From Aspidiotus rigidus (taxonomy: Eukaryota; Arthropoda; Insecta; Hemiptera; Diaspididae): DNA of 64,000 nucleotides. The stretch lies in assembly GCA_035079385.1 (NCBI GenBank), contig JAVHKY010000058.1, positions 1 to 64,000 of the forward strand, in the 5' to 3' direction. Positions 1 through 9,394 of the stretch are shown here, piece by piece. Each line of letters begins with the position of its first letter. The stretch's first letter is position 1. The notes below the pieces were generated by a model. The model worked only from the letters and a program-made list of their open reading frames with translations. It ran no database searches and was not told the origin of the DNA. A program made the position numbers and the translations under genes.

Positions 1-321
1 CATGCCGGAGAGTCTCGAATGGACCATAAGGTTTAATCTGGTCGTGATATTAAATTTACCATACCATCTTCGCAACTCTGTTCTGATCCACTTCTCCCTC
101 ATATAATTTTCCAGTTTCTTAGTCGTAACCTTGCAATCGGAATAAAACCGGAATTTAACGAACTTGGGCCTTAAATGTAACACTAAACACCGACGAAGAA
201 ACCAAATATGAGAGGAAAACGAAGCGCGTTGCTTCCGAAATTTCAGAAAAAGGAACTGTAAATACGCCGCAGAAGCGTTCTCAATTACACGAATCCGTTC
301 CTTTAAGTTACGGCTATCCAT
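1..321 (-). CDS. Penelope-like element, N-terminal part of ORF (subfamily A, cut by window edge)
   Basis: The minus-strand ATG at 321 opens a frame that stays open to the window edge and matches, almost base for base, the first ~107 codons of the long PLE copy at 31044. It starts M-D-S-R-N-L and runs to the conserved HSRLSG segment. The domain before the RT core of PLEs has no assigned catalytic role. The ATG lies 72 nt after the predicted hammerhead cleavage point at 393/394 and directly follows the 3' UTR of the copy at 469-1653, so two PLE units stand head-to-tail, an arrangement known to create the pseudo-LTRs of this class. The rest of the gene is outside the window. Confidence 0.8.
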   Translation of the reverse strand, partial: MDSRNLKERIRVIENASAAYLQFLFLKFRKQRASFSSHIWFLRRCLVLHLRPKFVKFRFYSDCKVTTKKLENYMREKWIRTELRRWYGKFNITTRLNLMVHSRLSGM

Positions 322-390
322 ACTAAACAATAAAGAGGAATACTCCGACGTGGAGTAAAAAAATGCAAACCGCAGAAAAAATGAAAATAC

Positions 391-426
391 GACGAGCGCT
401 TTCGGTTAAACAACCATCTTCGAGCC
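391..426 (-). ncRNA. Hammerhead-ribozyme-like motif in PLE terminal repeat (subfamily A)
   Basis: On the minus strand: stem I 5' arm GGC, core-like UCGAAGA, an extra U, stem II GGUU/AACC with a 4-nt loop, GAAA, a short self-complementary stem III (AGCGCU), cleavage-site C, then stem I 3' arm GUC. Hammerhead motifs with minimal stem III are established in pseudo-LTRs of PLEs. The core is not canonical here (CUGANGA expected), so activity is uncertain. Confidence 0.6.
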
Positions 427-468
427 TGAAATGAAAGCAACTGACGAACAAAAGAGAAGAACGAGGTA

Positions 469-1653
469 TTAAGATCGTCCAAACGAGAAATCACAGTGTG
501 AGTCATAAACAAGTTCGATCAGGCCATCTTCCGGAATATACGAATTAAGAACAGTGATACCGTCAGTGTTGAGATGACGAATTATCTCTATATTCTCGAG
601 GGCGATACGCTTCCGGTAGGAATTCTCCTTACGGAGGAGCTTTTCGGATCCCTCAAGGAAGCTGTGGCCACTGTTTATTAAGTGATCGGCGAAAGATGAC
701 TCCCCCAAGTGTCCCTTCTTCCAAGACTTCAGGTGCTCAGCTACTCGAACTTTCATTTGGCGGCTGGTCTCACCAATATAAAAGCCTCCACAATCCTCAC
801 ACTCCAACTTATACACACCACTCCTCTCATCAACAGGTATGGGGTCCTTCAGTCTCACAAACAACCTCTTGACTGAGGTAGGGTTGTAAAACGCGGGTCT
901 GAAGCCAAACGGGTGGAGGGCCCGACCCAATTGGAGGGAGAATTTCCCCAGAAACGGGAGACTGATCCAACGCAACCGGCGATCACGGATCATGTCTCTG
1001 GGGAGGGAGGTGGTGGAATCAAGAAGGCTCCTCGTAACTTTCCTCCGAACCATCGCGTCAAAATCGACATTGACCCCATTCACTCTGGCCAGGTGTTTTA
1101 TTGTGAGTAACTCTTTCTTGAAGGCAGACTGACTCAAAGGAATACGAGTCAGTCTGTGAACTAGGCAGTGAAAAGCAGCCATCTTGTGAGCAACAGGACC
1201 GAACGAACCACCGTGGACTAAAACATCGGTCGTAGTATCTTTCCTGTAAATTCCAAACTTATGGATACCGTCTATTATAGAGATCGATAAATCCAAAAAG
1301 GTAATGGAAAATACCCCTATTTCCAACGTAAATTTGATGGAAGGGTACCAGGAATTGAGATACCTCAGAAACTCACTAAGGAGATCTGGGGGACCAGTCC
1401 AGGTGCATAGAACGTCATCAACGTACCTGTGCCAATAGTGAATATGATTAAGTAACAACTTCTTATTCTTCTTCCCCTTCAAGTTCACCTCAAACTTCCG
1501 ACACTTTAAATTGACGTCCCGCATAAAGTAATCAAACTCAAGTGGGAGGAGCATACCGGAGAGTCTCGAATGGACTATAAGTTTTAATCTACTCGTAATA
1601 TTAACTTTACCATACCATCTTCGCAACTCTGTTCTTATCCACTTCTCCCTCAT
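469..1653 (-). CDS. Penelope-like element ORF with RT core deleted in frame, GIY-YIG endonuclease intact (394 aa)
   Basis: This uninterrupted 394-codon frame begins in the PLE N-terminal domain (MREKWIRTELRR) and jumps at about residue 65 into the region just before RT motif C. It lacks roughly 1.06 kb present in the copy at 31044: the rest of the N-terminal domain and RT motifs 1, 2, A and B. YVDD (about residues 77-80), the linker and the complete GIY-YIG domain remain: GVYKLEC, FYIGETSRQ, the R-V-x-E-H helix and paired Cys/His residues, ending FGRS. Such a protein could nick DNA but not reverse-transcribe. It may be an internally deleted pseudogene or a non-autonomous copy. Upstream it abuts an inverted plus-strand PLE 3' end at 1695; downstream, in tandem, lies the next unit (ATG at 321). 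Confidence 0.8.
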   Translation of the reverse strand: MREKWIRTELRRWYGKVNITSRLKLIVHSRLSGMLLPLEFDYFMRDVNLKCRKFEVNLKGKKNKKLLLNHIHYWHRYVDDVLCTWTGPPDLLSEFLRYLNSWYPSIKFTLEIGVFSITFLDLSISIIDGIHKFGIYRKDTTTDVLVHGGSFGPVAHKMAAFHCLVHRLTRIPLSQSAFKKELLTIKHLARVNGVNVDFDAMVRRKVTRSLLDSTTSLPRDMIRDRRLRWISLPFLGKFSLQLGRALHPFGFRPAFYNPTSVKRLFVRLKDPIPVDERSGVYKLECEDCGGFYIGETSRQMKVRVAEHLKSWKKGHLGESSFADHLINSGHSFLEGSEKLLRKENSYRKRIALENIEIIRHLNTDGITVLNSYIPEDGLIELVYDSHCDFSFGRS

Positions 1654-1694
1654 ATAATTTTCCAGTTTCTTAGTCGTAACCTTACAATCGGAAT

Positions 1695-1826
1695 AAAGCC
1701 GGTCGAAAGCGCTCGTCGTCTTAAATTTTTCTGCGGTTTGTATTGTTTACTCTCCCTTCGGAGTGTTCGTCCTTTCGCGTTCATTATGGATAGCCGTAAC
1801 CTTGAGGAACGTATTCGTTTAACCTA
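1695..1826 (+). mobile_element. Inverted PLE 3'-terminal fragment (subfamily A)
   Basis: A plus-strand piece starts inside the hammerhead-like motif (CGAAAGCGCTC), runs through the 3' UTR and ends 37 nt past an ATG (1790-1826; M-D-S-R-N-L-E-E-R-I), exactly where other copies end. It lies head-to-head with the minus-strand copy at 469-1694, so together they form an inverted dimer whose other terminus is outside the window. The flank from 1827 is not PLE sequence. Confidence 0.75.
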
Positions 1827-2446
1827 ATCTCAGTATTGATGTACTGGGGTTCGGCCTCAGTTTTTCGTACAAGTACGAAGAGCACCGTTTTTGGGTAACC
1901 AAATTGTGAAAACGTTTGCTTTTTTCCAAGTGTAGCTGAGTGAGTGTAGGCGATTTGGGGCTAAATGGCTTAAAGGATTTACCCCATTAAATAGTTTGTT
2001 ATTAGAGGGATATTCGTCAAGGTCACCAGTGGGCATTGTATGACCACTTTGAGGACTTGAAAGATTTTCAAGCTCTGCTACCGAGCTACATCTACCATAA
2101 ACAAGGGAATCAGGTCAAAGCCCTCCTCTTCTTCTTCTCAAACCAATGAATATTTTTGAGATTTTTACATGCCGTCGAACTATACGTCAAAGCCCCTGCC
2201 GCATTCGAACCATGATTCGTTGTTTATATGTATAACTCAAAATTTGAAATTCTTCTAATCAAAGCCCTCAATTCCCCGCATAATATGATGACAAACCAAA
2301 TTCAACGAGGAAGGATATTTTTTCGAGATAAATGAAGTTATAGGACGAAAAGATACACATTAAAATGTTTCCACATCTGTGTACGAAAATTTGGCATTTT
2401 TGATGCTCAGGCAGATTCCAAATCATCATTCACTTTCTTGTATATG
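1827..2446. other. Non-coding stretch
   Basis: AT-rich flank between two PLE insertions. I see no ORF, RNA gene or recognised repeat. Confidence 0.5.
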
Positions 2447-2527
2447 CTAGTGGAACTTAGAACGACAATCACCACAATGAGTAAATGAACGACGAAACGA
2501 CAAATACTACGATAAGATTGTATTACC

Positions 2528-4910
2528 AATAAATGGATCAGGTCTGAGCTCCGAAGGTGGTACGGCCGACTAAACGTCATGACTAGACTGAACTTGCTGG
2601 TACACTCGAGGTTGTCCAGTTTGCTACACCCACGTGAGTTTGAAAAATTTATTCAGTCTATTAATGATGATTGTTGTAAGTTTGAGGCTAACCTTAAAGG
2701 TACTAAAAACAAAAAGATCTCCTCCCTATTGGATTTGAAGGCCCAAGCCCTCGGGGATGACTATGATGAGGTTGGGTTAGTCCAAAAATTTCACCCCCGT
2801 GTTATAAATAACAGTCAGATGGAATTCAGTAACGATGAGCTGAATCTGTTAGAAAAGAGGGTCTGAAGTTCAGTTTACCCCCTCTTGATAACACCGATGC
2901 CCTGGCTAATGTGGTCGCTGATTTAACCGTGAAGATTGGTCCCAGTATCAATACCCGAAAAACCTGCGCCGATTTAGTCCGCAATACCTCCCTTCCGCGA
3001 ATGCGAAAGGGTTGATTACAGGATTGAGGAGGAGGCTGAGGAAGGAGGAGACTATACTTACAAAGGCCGAGAAAGGGAATTCCATCGTTGCGATGGATAA
3101 GGCTACTTACCACTTTAAGGCAGTGCGGGGCCACTGAAAACCCCCTTTTCAATTTCCCTCACTATGTCAAGGAGGTTCGGAATGCGATTAATAAAAGTTC
3201 CGTTATCATTACAAAAGCCTCAGTGAAAAAACGTTTGCTCCAACCTAACCCTGTACCTCCTTTATTGTACAGGTTGCCTATAGTTCATTAGGCCAATACT
3301 CCTATGCGGCCCGTTCTATCCTACGTCTCCTCCCCCGCCTACTCGCTCGCCAAATACCTGGACCGTTGGGTTAAATTTCATATCGAATACAAGTCTCCTT
3401 ACTCCGTCAAAAATTCAGTCTCCTTGGCCAATAGGCTCAAAGATGAAATACTCCCTCCTGGTACTATTTTATGCTCCTTCGATATGGTCGGTCTGTTTCC
3501 AAACATCCCAAAAGCGGCAACCCTCCAATATTTAGGCGACCTTCTTGTTAAACGCAATACTCCTCATGAAGAGTTGCAGGAGTTCTTCGACCTACTCAAC
3601 GTCCGCTGGTCCCCTGATTTTTGTAAATTTAATGATAAATATTTTGAATTCCCGGAGGAAGTGGGCATTCCCATTGGATCCCCGTTGGGTTCCCTTGTTT
3701 GGAGGTCTTTATGTCAAGATTTGAGGCGGACCGCTTTTCCTTGGGCCAGTCTTTCTTAAATCACGTTCACTATTGGCACAGATATGTGGATGACGTGCTA
3801 TGTGCGTGGGCAGGTCCCCAAGAACTCCTTGGTGCGTTTCTTAAGTATCTAAACGCTCAGTTCCCCTCCATAAAGTTCACTTTGGAGGTCGGTAATTTTA
3901 CTATCAACTTCTTGGACCTTACCATCTCCGAAAGAGATGGGACCCATGAGTTCGCAATATACAGAAAAGATACTTCGACCGATATTGTTGTCCACGGCGC
4001 GTCATTCTGCCCTGTCGCCTACAAAATAGCTGCTTTTAATAGTTTCATCCATCGACTCACTAATATCCCTTTGAGTCAAGCAGCCTTTCAGAAAGAACTA
4101 CATACTATCAAGTACTTGGCTCGGGTAAACGAGGTCAACTTGGACATTGACCTGATGGTCCGTAGGAAGATCATGCGGCAATGCCTTGATTCTAATACCT
4201 CCCTCCCTCGGGAGGGGAGTCGTGAAGGCAGAAAGCGTTCGATTAAGCTCTCCTTCCTAGGTAAGTTCTCGTCAAATTTGAGTCGTGTCCTTCGGCCCTT
4301 TGGTTTCCGGACGGTTTTCTATAATTTTAATACATTAAAAGGACTGCTCGTTAGATTGAAATTATAGAGGAGTGGGATTTATAGTATAAGATGCAACAAC
4401 TGTGACGGAATCTACATTGGTAAGACCGGCCGCCAGCTCCAAGTACGAGTGCCTGAGCACTTGAAAGCCTGGAAAAAGAGCAACTTGGGGGAATCGGCCT
4501 TCGCGGACCATTTAATCACCTGTGGCCATAGTTTCAGAGAGGGGTCGGAGACCCTCCTACATGGAGAAAGATCGCATTTCAAACGAATGACGCTGGAAAA
4601 TATCGAGATCATTCGCCACCTGAACAGCGATAACGTAACCGTACTCAACAGGTATATTCCGGACGAGGGATTGGTTGAAGTAATTTCACATCGCGAGGAG
4701 TCGTTAGTTCAATCAAGATCTCACCGTTGTTTTCTGTCGTCGACTGTTTCTCTGTCAGTCGCTTTCTATTCACCGCCCGTTGATGGCTTCTTAGCCGAAA
4801 GTGCTTGCGGTATTTTGTTTGTTTTATTTCTGAGGCTTCTGCAAATTCTCCTCGTGCATTTACTTATTGTAGTATTTGTCGTTTCGTCGTTCATTTACTC
4901 ATTGTGGTAA
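2528..4910 (+). pseudogene. Penelope-like RT/GIY-YIG pseudogene (subfamily B)
   Basis: A 5'-truncated, frameshifted PLE reading frame. Visible blocks in order: N-terminal KWIRSELRRWYG and HSRLSSLL (from 2530); a frameshift near 2860; a damaged DKGN-type block near 3065; RT motif 2 (LYRLPIVH... MRPVLSYVSS) near 3270-3340; motif A SFDMVGLFPNIP near 3480; motif B GIPIGSPLGSL near 3670, with a frame change about 3700; motif C YVDDVLCAW near 3785; linker FLGKF... LRPFGFR near 4260; a stop near 4365; then GIY-YIG remnants IYIGKTGRQLQVRVPEHLKAW near 4410-4470. The normal stop after LVQS is lost. Several lesions make this copy inactive. Confidence 0.85.
4772..4811 (+). ncRNA. Hammerhead-ribozyme-like motif (PLE subfamily B)
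   Basis: Stem I ACCGC (4772-4776) pairs with GCGGU (4807-4811). Core-like CCGUUGA and an extra U follow. Stem II is GGCU (4785-4788) with AGCC (4793-4796), then GAAA, stem III AGU/GCU, and predicted cleavage after U4806. Stems I and II use bases different from subfamilies A and C yet still pair. The core box departs from CUGAUGA. Confidence 0.6.
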
Positions 4911-4969
4911 TTGTCGTTCTAATTATGTCAGACCGTAACCTACAGGAACGAATTGGTTCAACTAGTGGA

Positions 4970-6697
4970 TCTTATTAGCTTCCCTTCGAGCTGTAGGCGG
5001 AGATTGGGGAATTGAAAAACTTACCACCACTCAAGGAAAAGGGAACCGACAATAGTTTACAAAGATTTCTGCCGCAGTATCGGATCATTTCTTACCACCA
5101 TGGGGTCCACTGGAAAGTAAGATACCCCCATGCTAATTGTGAGCTACTTCGATACGTTAGCTATCCATATATTTCCACAAATTACTGCATTGATTGAGGG
5201 ACTTGCCTCCTTTCCTTGTTTCCGTTTCACTCTTATCTCTCCACCGTCTAGAGACGAGATATTTCCTCGTGGAAGTATTCAGTCACTCATTGAACAAGAA
5301 TGGATATTATACCAGTCCTCGAACCTACTTTTCATTTGATTAGAACGAGATGCTCTCCTCGAAGAAGGGCTCACGATATACACGGCAGCATCAGACCATG
5401 TAAATCCATATAGCAATCTAGTTAGGTGGAGGAGCTAGATACTTTTCATTCGTTGTTTATATCTATTCAACTTGGAGTACGTATAACCGCACAATACCAC
5501 AACGCAAATTAAACTTAACGTTTCACATGGAAGGGTACATTTACACGCATAATAGAAAAGCTTAATTCTGCACAGACCTGTGAGGTAGCGAGCTTATAAT
5601 CAGTAAGTACCACGAAAGCGATGAAGTAAAACTTTTTAACGATAATATAATACCTTGAAGGTAAACAGCGAGTTTTGACAGCTTCTTGCAAGTTTTTAGC
5701 AGCGACGTGATAGAAAAGTTCTTCGCGTTTTGTAATCGTGCCGAGTAAATCTTTCCTTTGTACCTTGAAAAAAAAAAAAGAAGAAAAAAATGGCGCGCAT
5801 TTTCTAATTATACGTTTACTTAATTTGCTACCCTATATTATCATTTCAATCCTTCACCGAACGGTCGACAGCGGTAGCATTTACCATTTCAATAACGTAT
5901 ACGCAGGTTTTCTTTCACAGATTTTCTTTAAATTTCACCTCTGCGGTTATATAGCGTGTATTATCCAATAAAATGAATTCGGTCTATCGTTGGGCTGTCA
6001 AGATTCAGCGAGAATAGACTGACAGGGTGACAAACGTACCGCAAATTACAACTTCGTATAATTTTCACTATCAGACATTATTTTCGCGTATTATCGTTAT
6101 AATTCAACGGTAAAAGGTTATCGCTGTCATTTAATTAGACTGCCTAGCGCGTACACGACGCCGCTAATTTGTACACTTCAGACAAGATTAGTTCCCATGC
6201 AGTGACACGCCAAATAGACTGGTGCAGGTAATCGTAAACAGCGTAGACTTTAGTACGTAAGGTAGGTCAGTTATTGAAAGCTTGTTATTAAAGAGAAATC
6301 ATGTGCATCGCTCGTTTATAATAATCAACTATGAAAGTTTCGATCCCGCATTAGTAGCTCAATCTAGTCCCAGCAAATGCATCGAACGAAGAAGAGGCTC
6401 CAGTAGTTCTTCCATCCGACGCCTACTTATGAAGGAAAAGCACAATCTTCTCCACGAACTTCAGGAACAAAATGCTCTCTCAACAATTTCCACAGTAAGA
6501 AAATCTGAATTACGTCCATTTTTATACCACGCATGTCATAAAGACTTCTAGCAGGGAGTCATAATATACAGTGAGTTGCTTAGCAAAATTAGAAGAAATA
6601 TTGGAGAAATCGTCACTTGGAAATTACAGTGTTGGGTTCCAGCGCAGACTGGCTTTTTAGTGCCGGGCTGATCGCAGGAAATGCATTTGAACTATGT
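4970..6697. other. Non-coding stretch
   Basis: AT-rich sequence between the PLE-B insertion and an R1-like LINE. Only short, unrecognised frames are seen, such as an 89-codon one at 6282-6551 with a Ser/Arg-rich middle but no family match that I can name. Confidence 0.4.
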
Positions 6698-6930
6698 TCT
6701 ATCGCAAGACTTTTTTTTTTTTTTTTTTTTTTTTTCAATCGCTTGTGTGTCGCATGTGCAGCACCGCCCGTCATCCTTATGTTTCCTCCAACACCGGAAT
6801 CGACCCTTTCAGGTATAACTTCAGTGAAGGAGGAATCTCCTAGGCGAACCCACTCTTCTACTCCGCAACTGCCAAGTTGCTTTGGCAACCGCCAAGCTGC
6901 AGTGCCCCCCTGGCACGCACAAAAAAATGA

Positions 6931-9308
6931 CGGCTTCCTTAACGAAGTTAAACGAGGAACGCAGGGAACCTGTTTTATGTTTCGAATGAGATTTGGTATT
7001 ATCATATGGCTCGAGAGTCGAAATTTTTCTAAGTCCCCCTCCTATCATATATGGCTCGAGAGTCGAAATTAACAGGGAACCTGTTTTATGGGGGGCTATT
7101 TGAGAAATCTGCCGTCCGCCGTCCGCCGTGCGCCGTCCAGCGAAAAACTTAGAAAAATTTCGACTCTCGAGCCATATATGATAGGAGGGGGACTTAGAAA
7201 AAATTTCGACTCTCGAGCTATATATGATAGGAGGGGGACTTGGAAAAATTTCGACTCTCGAGCTATATATGATAGGAGGGGAACTTAGAAAAATTTCGAC
7301 TCTCGAGCTATATATGATAGAAGGGGGACTTGGAAAAATTTCGACTGTCGAGCTATATATGATCTAGGCTTCCTTGAATTTTCAATACCAAATCTCATTC
7401 GAATCATAAAACAGGTTCCCTGCGTTCCTCGTTTAACTTCGTTAAGGAAGCCGTAATTTTTCTAAGTCCCCCTCCTATCATATATAGCTCGAGAGTCGAA
7501 ATTTTTCTAAGTTCCCCTCCTATCATCTACAGCTCGAGATTCGAAATTTTTTCTAAGTCCCCCTTCTATCATATATAGCTCGAGAGTCGAAATTTTTCTA
7601 AGTCCCTCTCCTATCATATATGGCTCGAGAGTCGAAATTTTTCTAAGTCCCCCTTCTATCATATATAGCTCGAGAGTCGAAATTTTTCTAAGTCCCCCTC
7701 CTATCATCTATAGCTCGAGAGTCGAAATTTTTCTAAGTTCCCCTCCTATCATCTATAGCTCGAGATTCGAAATTTGTTCTAAGTCCCCCTTCTATCATAT
7801 ATAGCTCGAGAGTCGAAATTTTTCTAAGTCCCTCTCCTATCATATATGGCTCGAGAGTCGAAATTTTTCTAAGTCCCCCTTCTATCATATATAGCTCGAG
7901 AGTCGAAATTTTTCTAAGTCCGCCTCCTATCAACTATAGCTCGAGAGTCGAAATTTTTCCAAGTCCCCTTCCTATCATCTATAGCTCGAGAGTCGAAATT
8001 TTTTCTAAGTCCCCCTCCTATCATATATAGCTCGGGAGTCGAAATTTTTCTAAGTTCTCCTCCTATCATCTATAGCTCGAGAGTAGAAATTTTTTCTAAG
8101 TCCCTCTCCTATCATATATGGCTCGAGGGTCGAAATTTTTCTAAGTTCTTCGCTGGACGGCGCACGGCGGACGGCAGATTTCTCAAATAGCCCCCCATAA
8201 AACAGGTTCCCTGTTAGAATTTCGACTCTCAAGCTATATATGATAGGAGGGGGACTTAGAAAAAATTTCGACTCTCGAGCTATATATGATAGGAGGGGAA
8301 CTTAGAAAAATTTCGACTGTCGAGCTATATATGATCTAGGCTTCCTTGAATTTTCAATACCAAATCTCATTCGAATCATAAAACAGTTTCCCTGCGTTCC
8401 TCGTTTAACTTCGTTAAGGAAGCCGTAATTTTTCTAAGTCCCCCTCCTATCATATATAGCTCGAGAGTCGAAATTTTTCTAAGTTCCCCTCCTATCATCT
8501 ATAGCTCGAGATTCGAAATTTTTTCTAAGTCTCCCTTCTATCATATATAGCTCGAGAGTAGAAATTTTTTCCAAGTCCCCCTCCTATCATATATAGCTCG
8601 AGAGTCGAAATTTTTCCAAGTTTTTCGCTGGACGGCGCACGGCGGACGGCAGATTTCTCAAATAGCCCCCCATAAAACAGGTTCCCTGTTAGAATTTCGA
8701 CTCTCAAGCTATATATGATAGGAGGGGGACTTAGAAAAAATTTCGACTCTCGCGCTATAGATGATAGGAGGGGAACTTAGAAAAATTTCGACTCTCGAGA
8801 CATATATGATAGGAGAGGGACTTGGAAAAATTTCGACTCTCGAGCTATATATGATAGGAGGGGGACTTAGAAAAAATTTCGACTCTCGAGCTATAGATGA
8901 TAGGAGGGGAACTTAGAAAAATTTCGACTCTCGAGCTATATATGATAGGAGGGGGACTTGGAAAAATTTCGACTCTCGAGCTATATATGATAGAAGAGGG
9001 ACTTAGAAAAATTTCGACTCTCGAGCCATATATGATAGAAGGGGGACTTAGAAAAATTTCGACTCTCGAGCTATATATGATAGAAGGGGGACTTGGAAAA
9101 ATTTCGACTGTCGAGCTATATATGATCTAGGCTTCCTTGAATTTTCAATACCAAATCTCATTCGAATCATAAAACAGGTTCCCTGCGTTCCTCGTTTAAC
9201 TTCGTTAAGGAAGCCGTAATTGTTCTAAGTTTTTCGCTGGACGGCGGACGGCGGACGGCGCACGGCAGATTTCTCAAATAGCCCCCCATAAAATAGGTTC
9301 CCTGTTAA
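6931..9308. repeat. 2.4-kb foldback satellite complex: ~45-bp units in alternating orientation with two spacer modules
   Basis: About 40 units of ~45 bp (consensus core aaatttttctaagtcccc, then tcctatcatatatagctcgagagtcg) occur in blocks that switch strand. Two other modules sit at the switch points. M1 (~90 bp, bounded by ggcttcctt and aaggaagcc) lies at 6940-7012 in one orientation and at 7363-7457, 8334-8437 and 9127-9222 in the other. M2 (caaatagccccccataaaacagg plus a GC-rich cggacggc run) lies at 7072-7137 in one orientation and at 8143-8215, 8617-8690 and 9228-9308 in the other. The order M2, plus block, M1, minus block repeats, giving a higher-order unit of about 475-615 bp. Long hairpins are possible. 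The short frames in this array are not genes. Confidence 0.9.
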
Positions 9309-9394
9309 AACATAAGAACACTCACAACAACTAACACCACCACAACACACAATACAGTAGGTCACTGTTGAAGGTTCTTCATCTTCTTCTCCCT

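Larger units (their letters stand above)
2455..4961 (+). mobile_element. PLE inverted dimer, subfamily B, with 8-bp target-site duplication
   Basis: The direct repeat ctagtgga occurs at 2447-2454 and 4962-4969. Just inside the left copy, 2455-2518 is the reverse complement of the element 3' end (4860-4925). From about 2528 the main copy runs on the plus strand to its 3' end, 37 nt past the ATG at 4925. Both termini are therefore 3' ends joined head-to-head. Confidence 0.8.

Noticed and set aside
6282..6551. 89-codon plus-strand ORF with a Ser/Arg-rich centre
   Set aside because: No domain, no splice context and a length expected by chance in this sequence.
7088..9130. Series of 60-77-codon ORFs with repeated MIGGGLRKIST peptides
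   Set aside because: They arise because the ~45-bp satellite unit is a multiple of three and open in some frames; orientation switches every few hundred bases.
6710..9310. CRISPR-like array
   Set aside because: The repeats are tandem without unique spacers, alternate in orientation, and lie in eukaryotic retroelement DNA with no cas genes.
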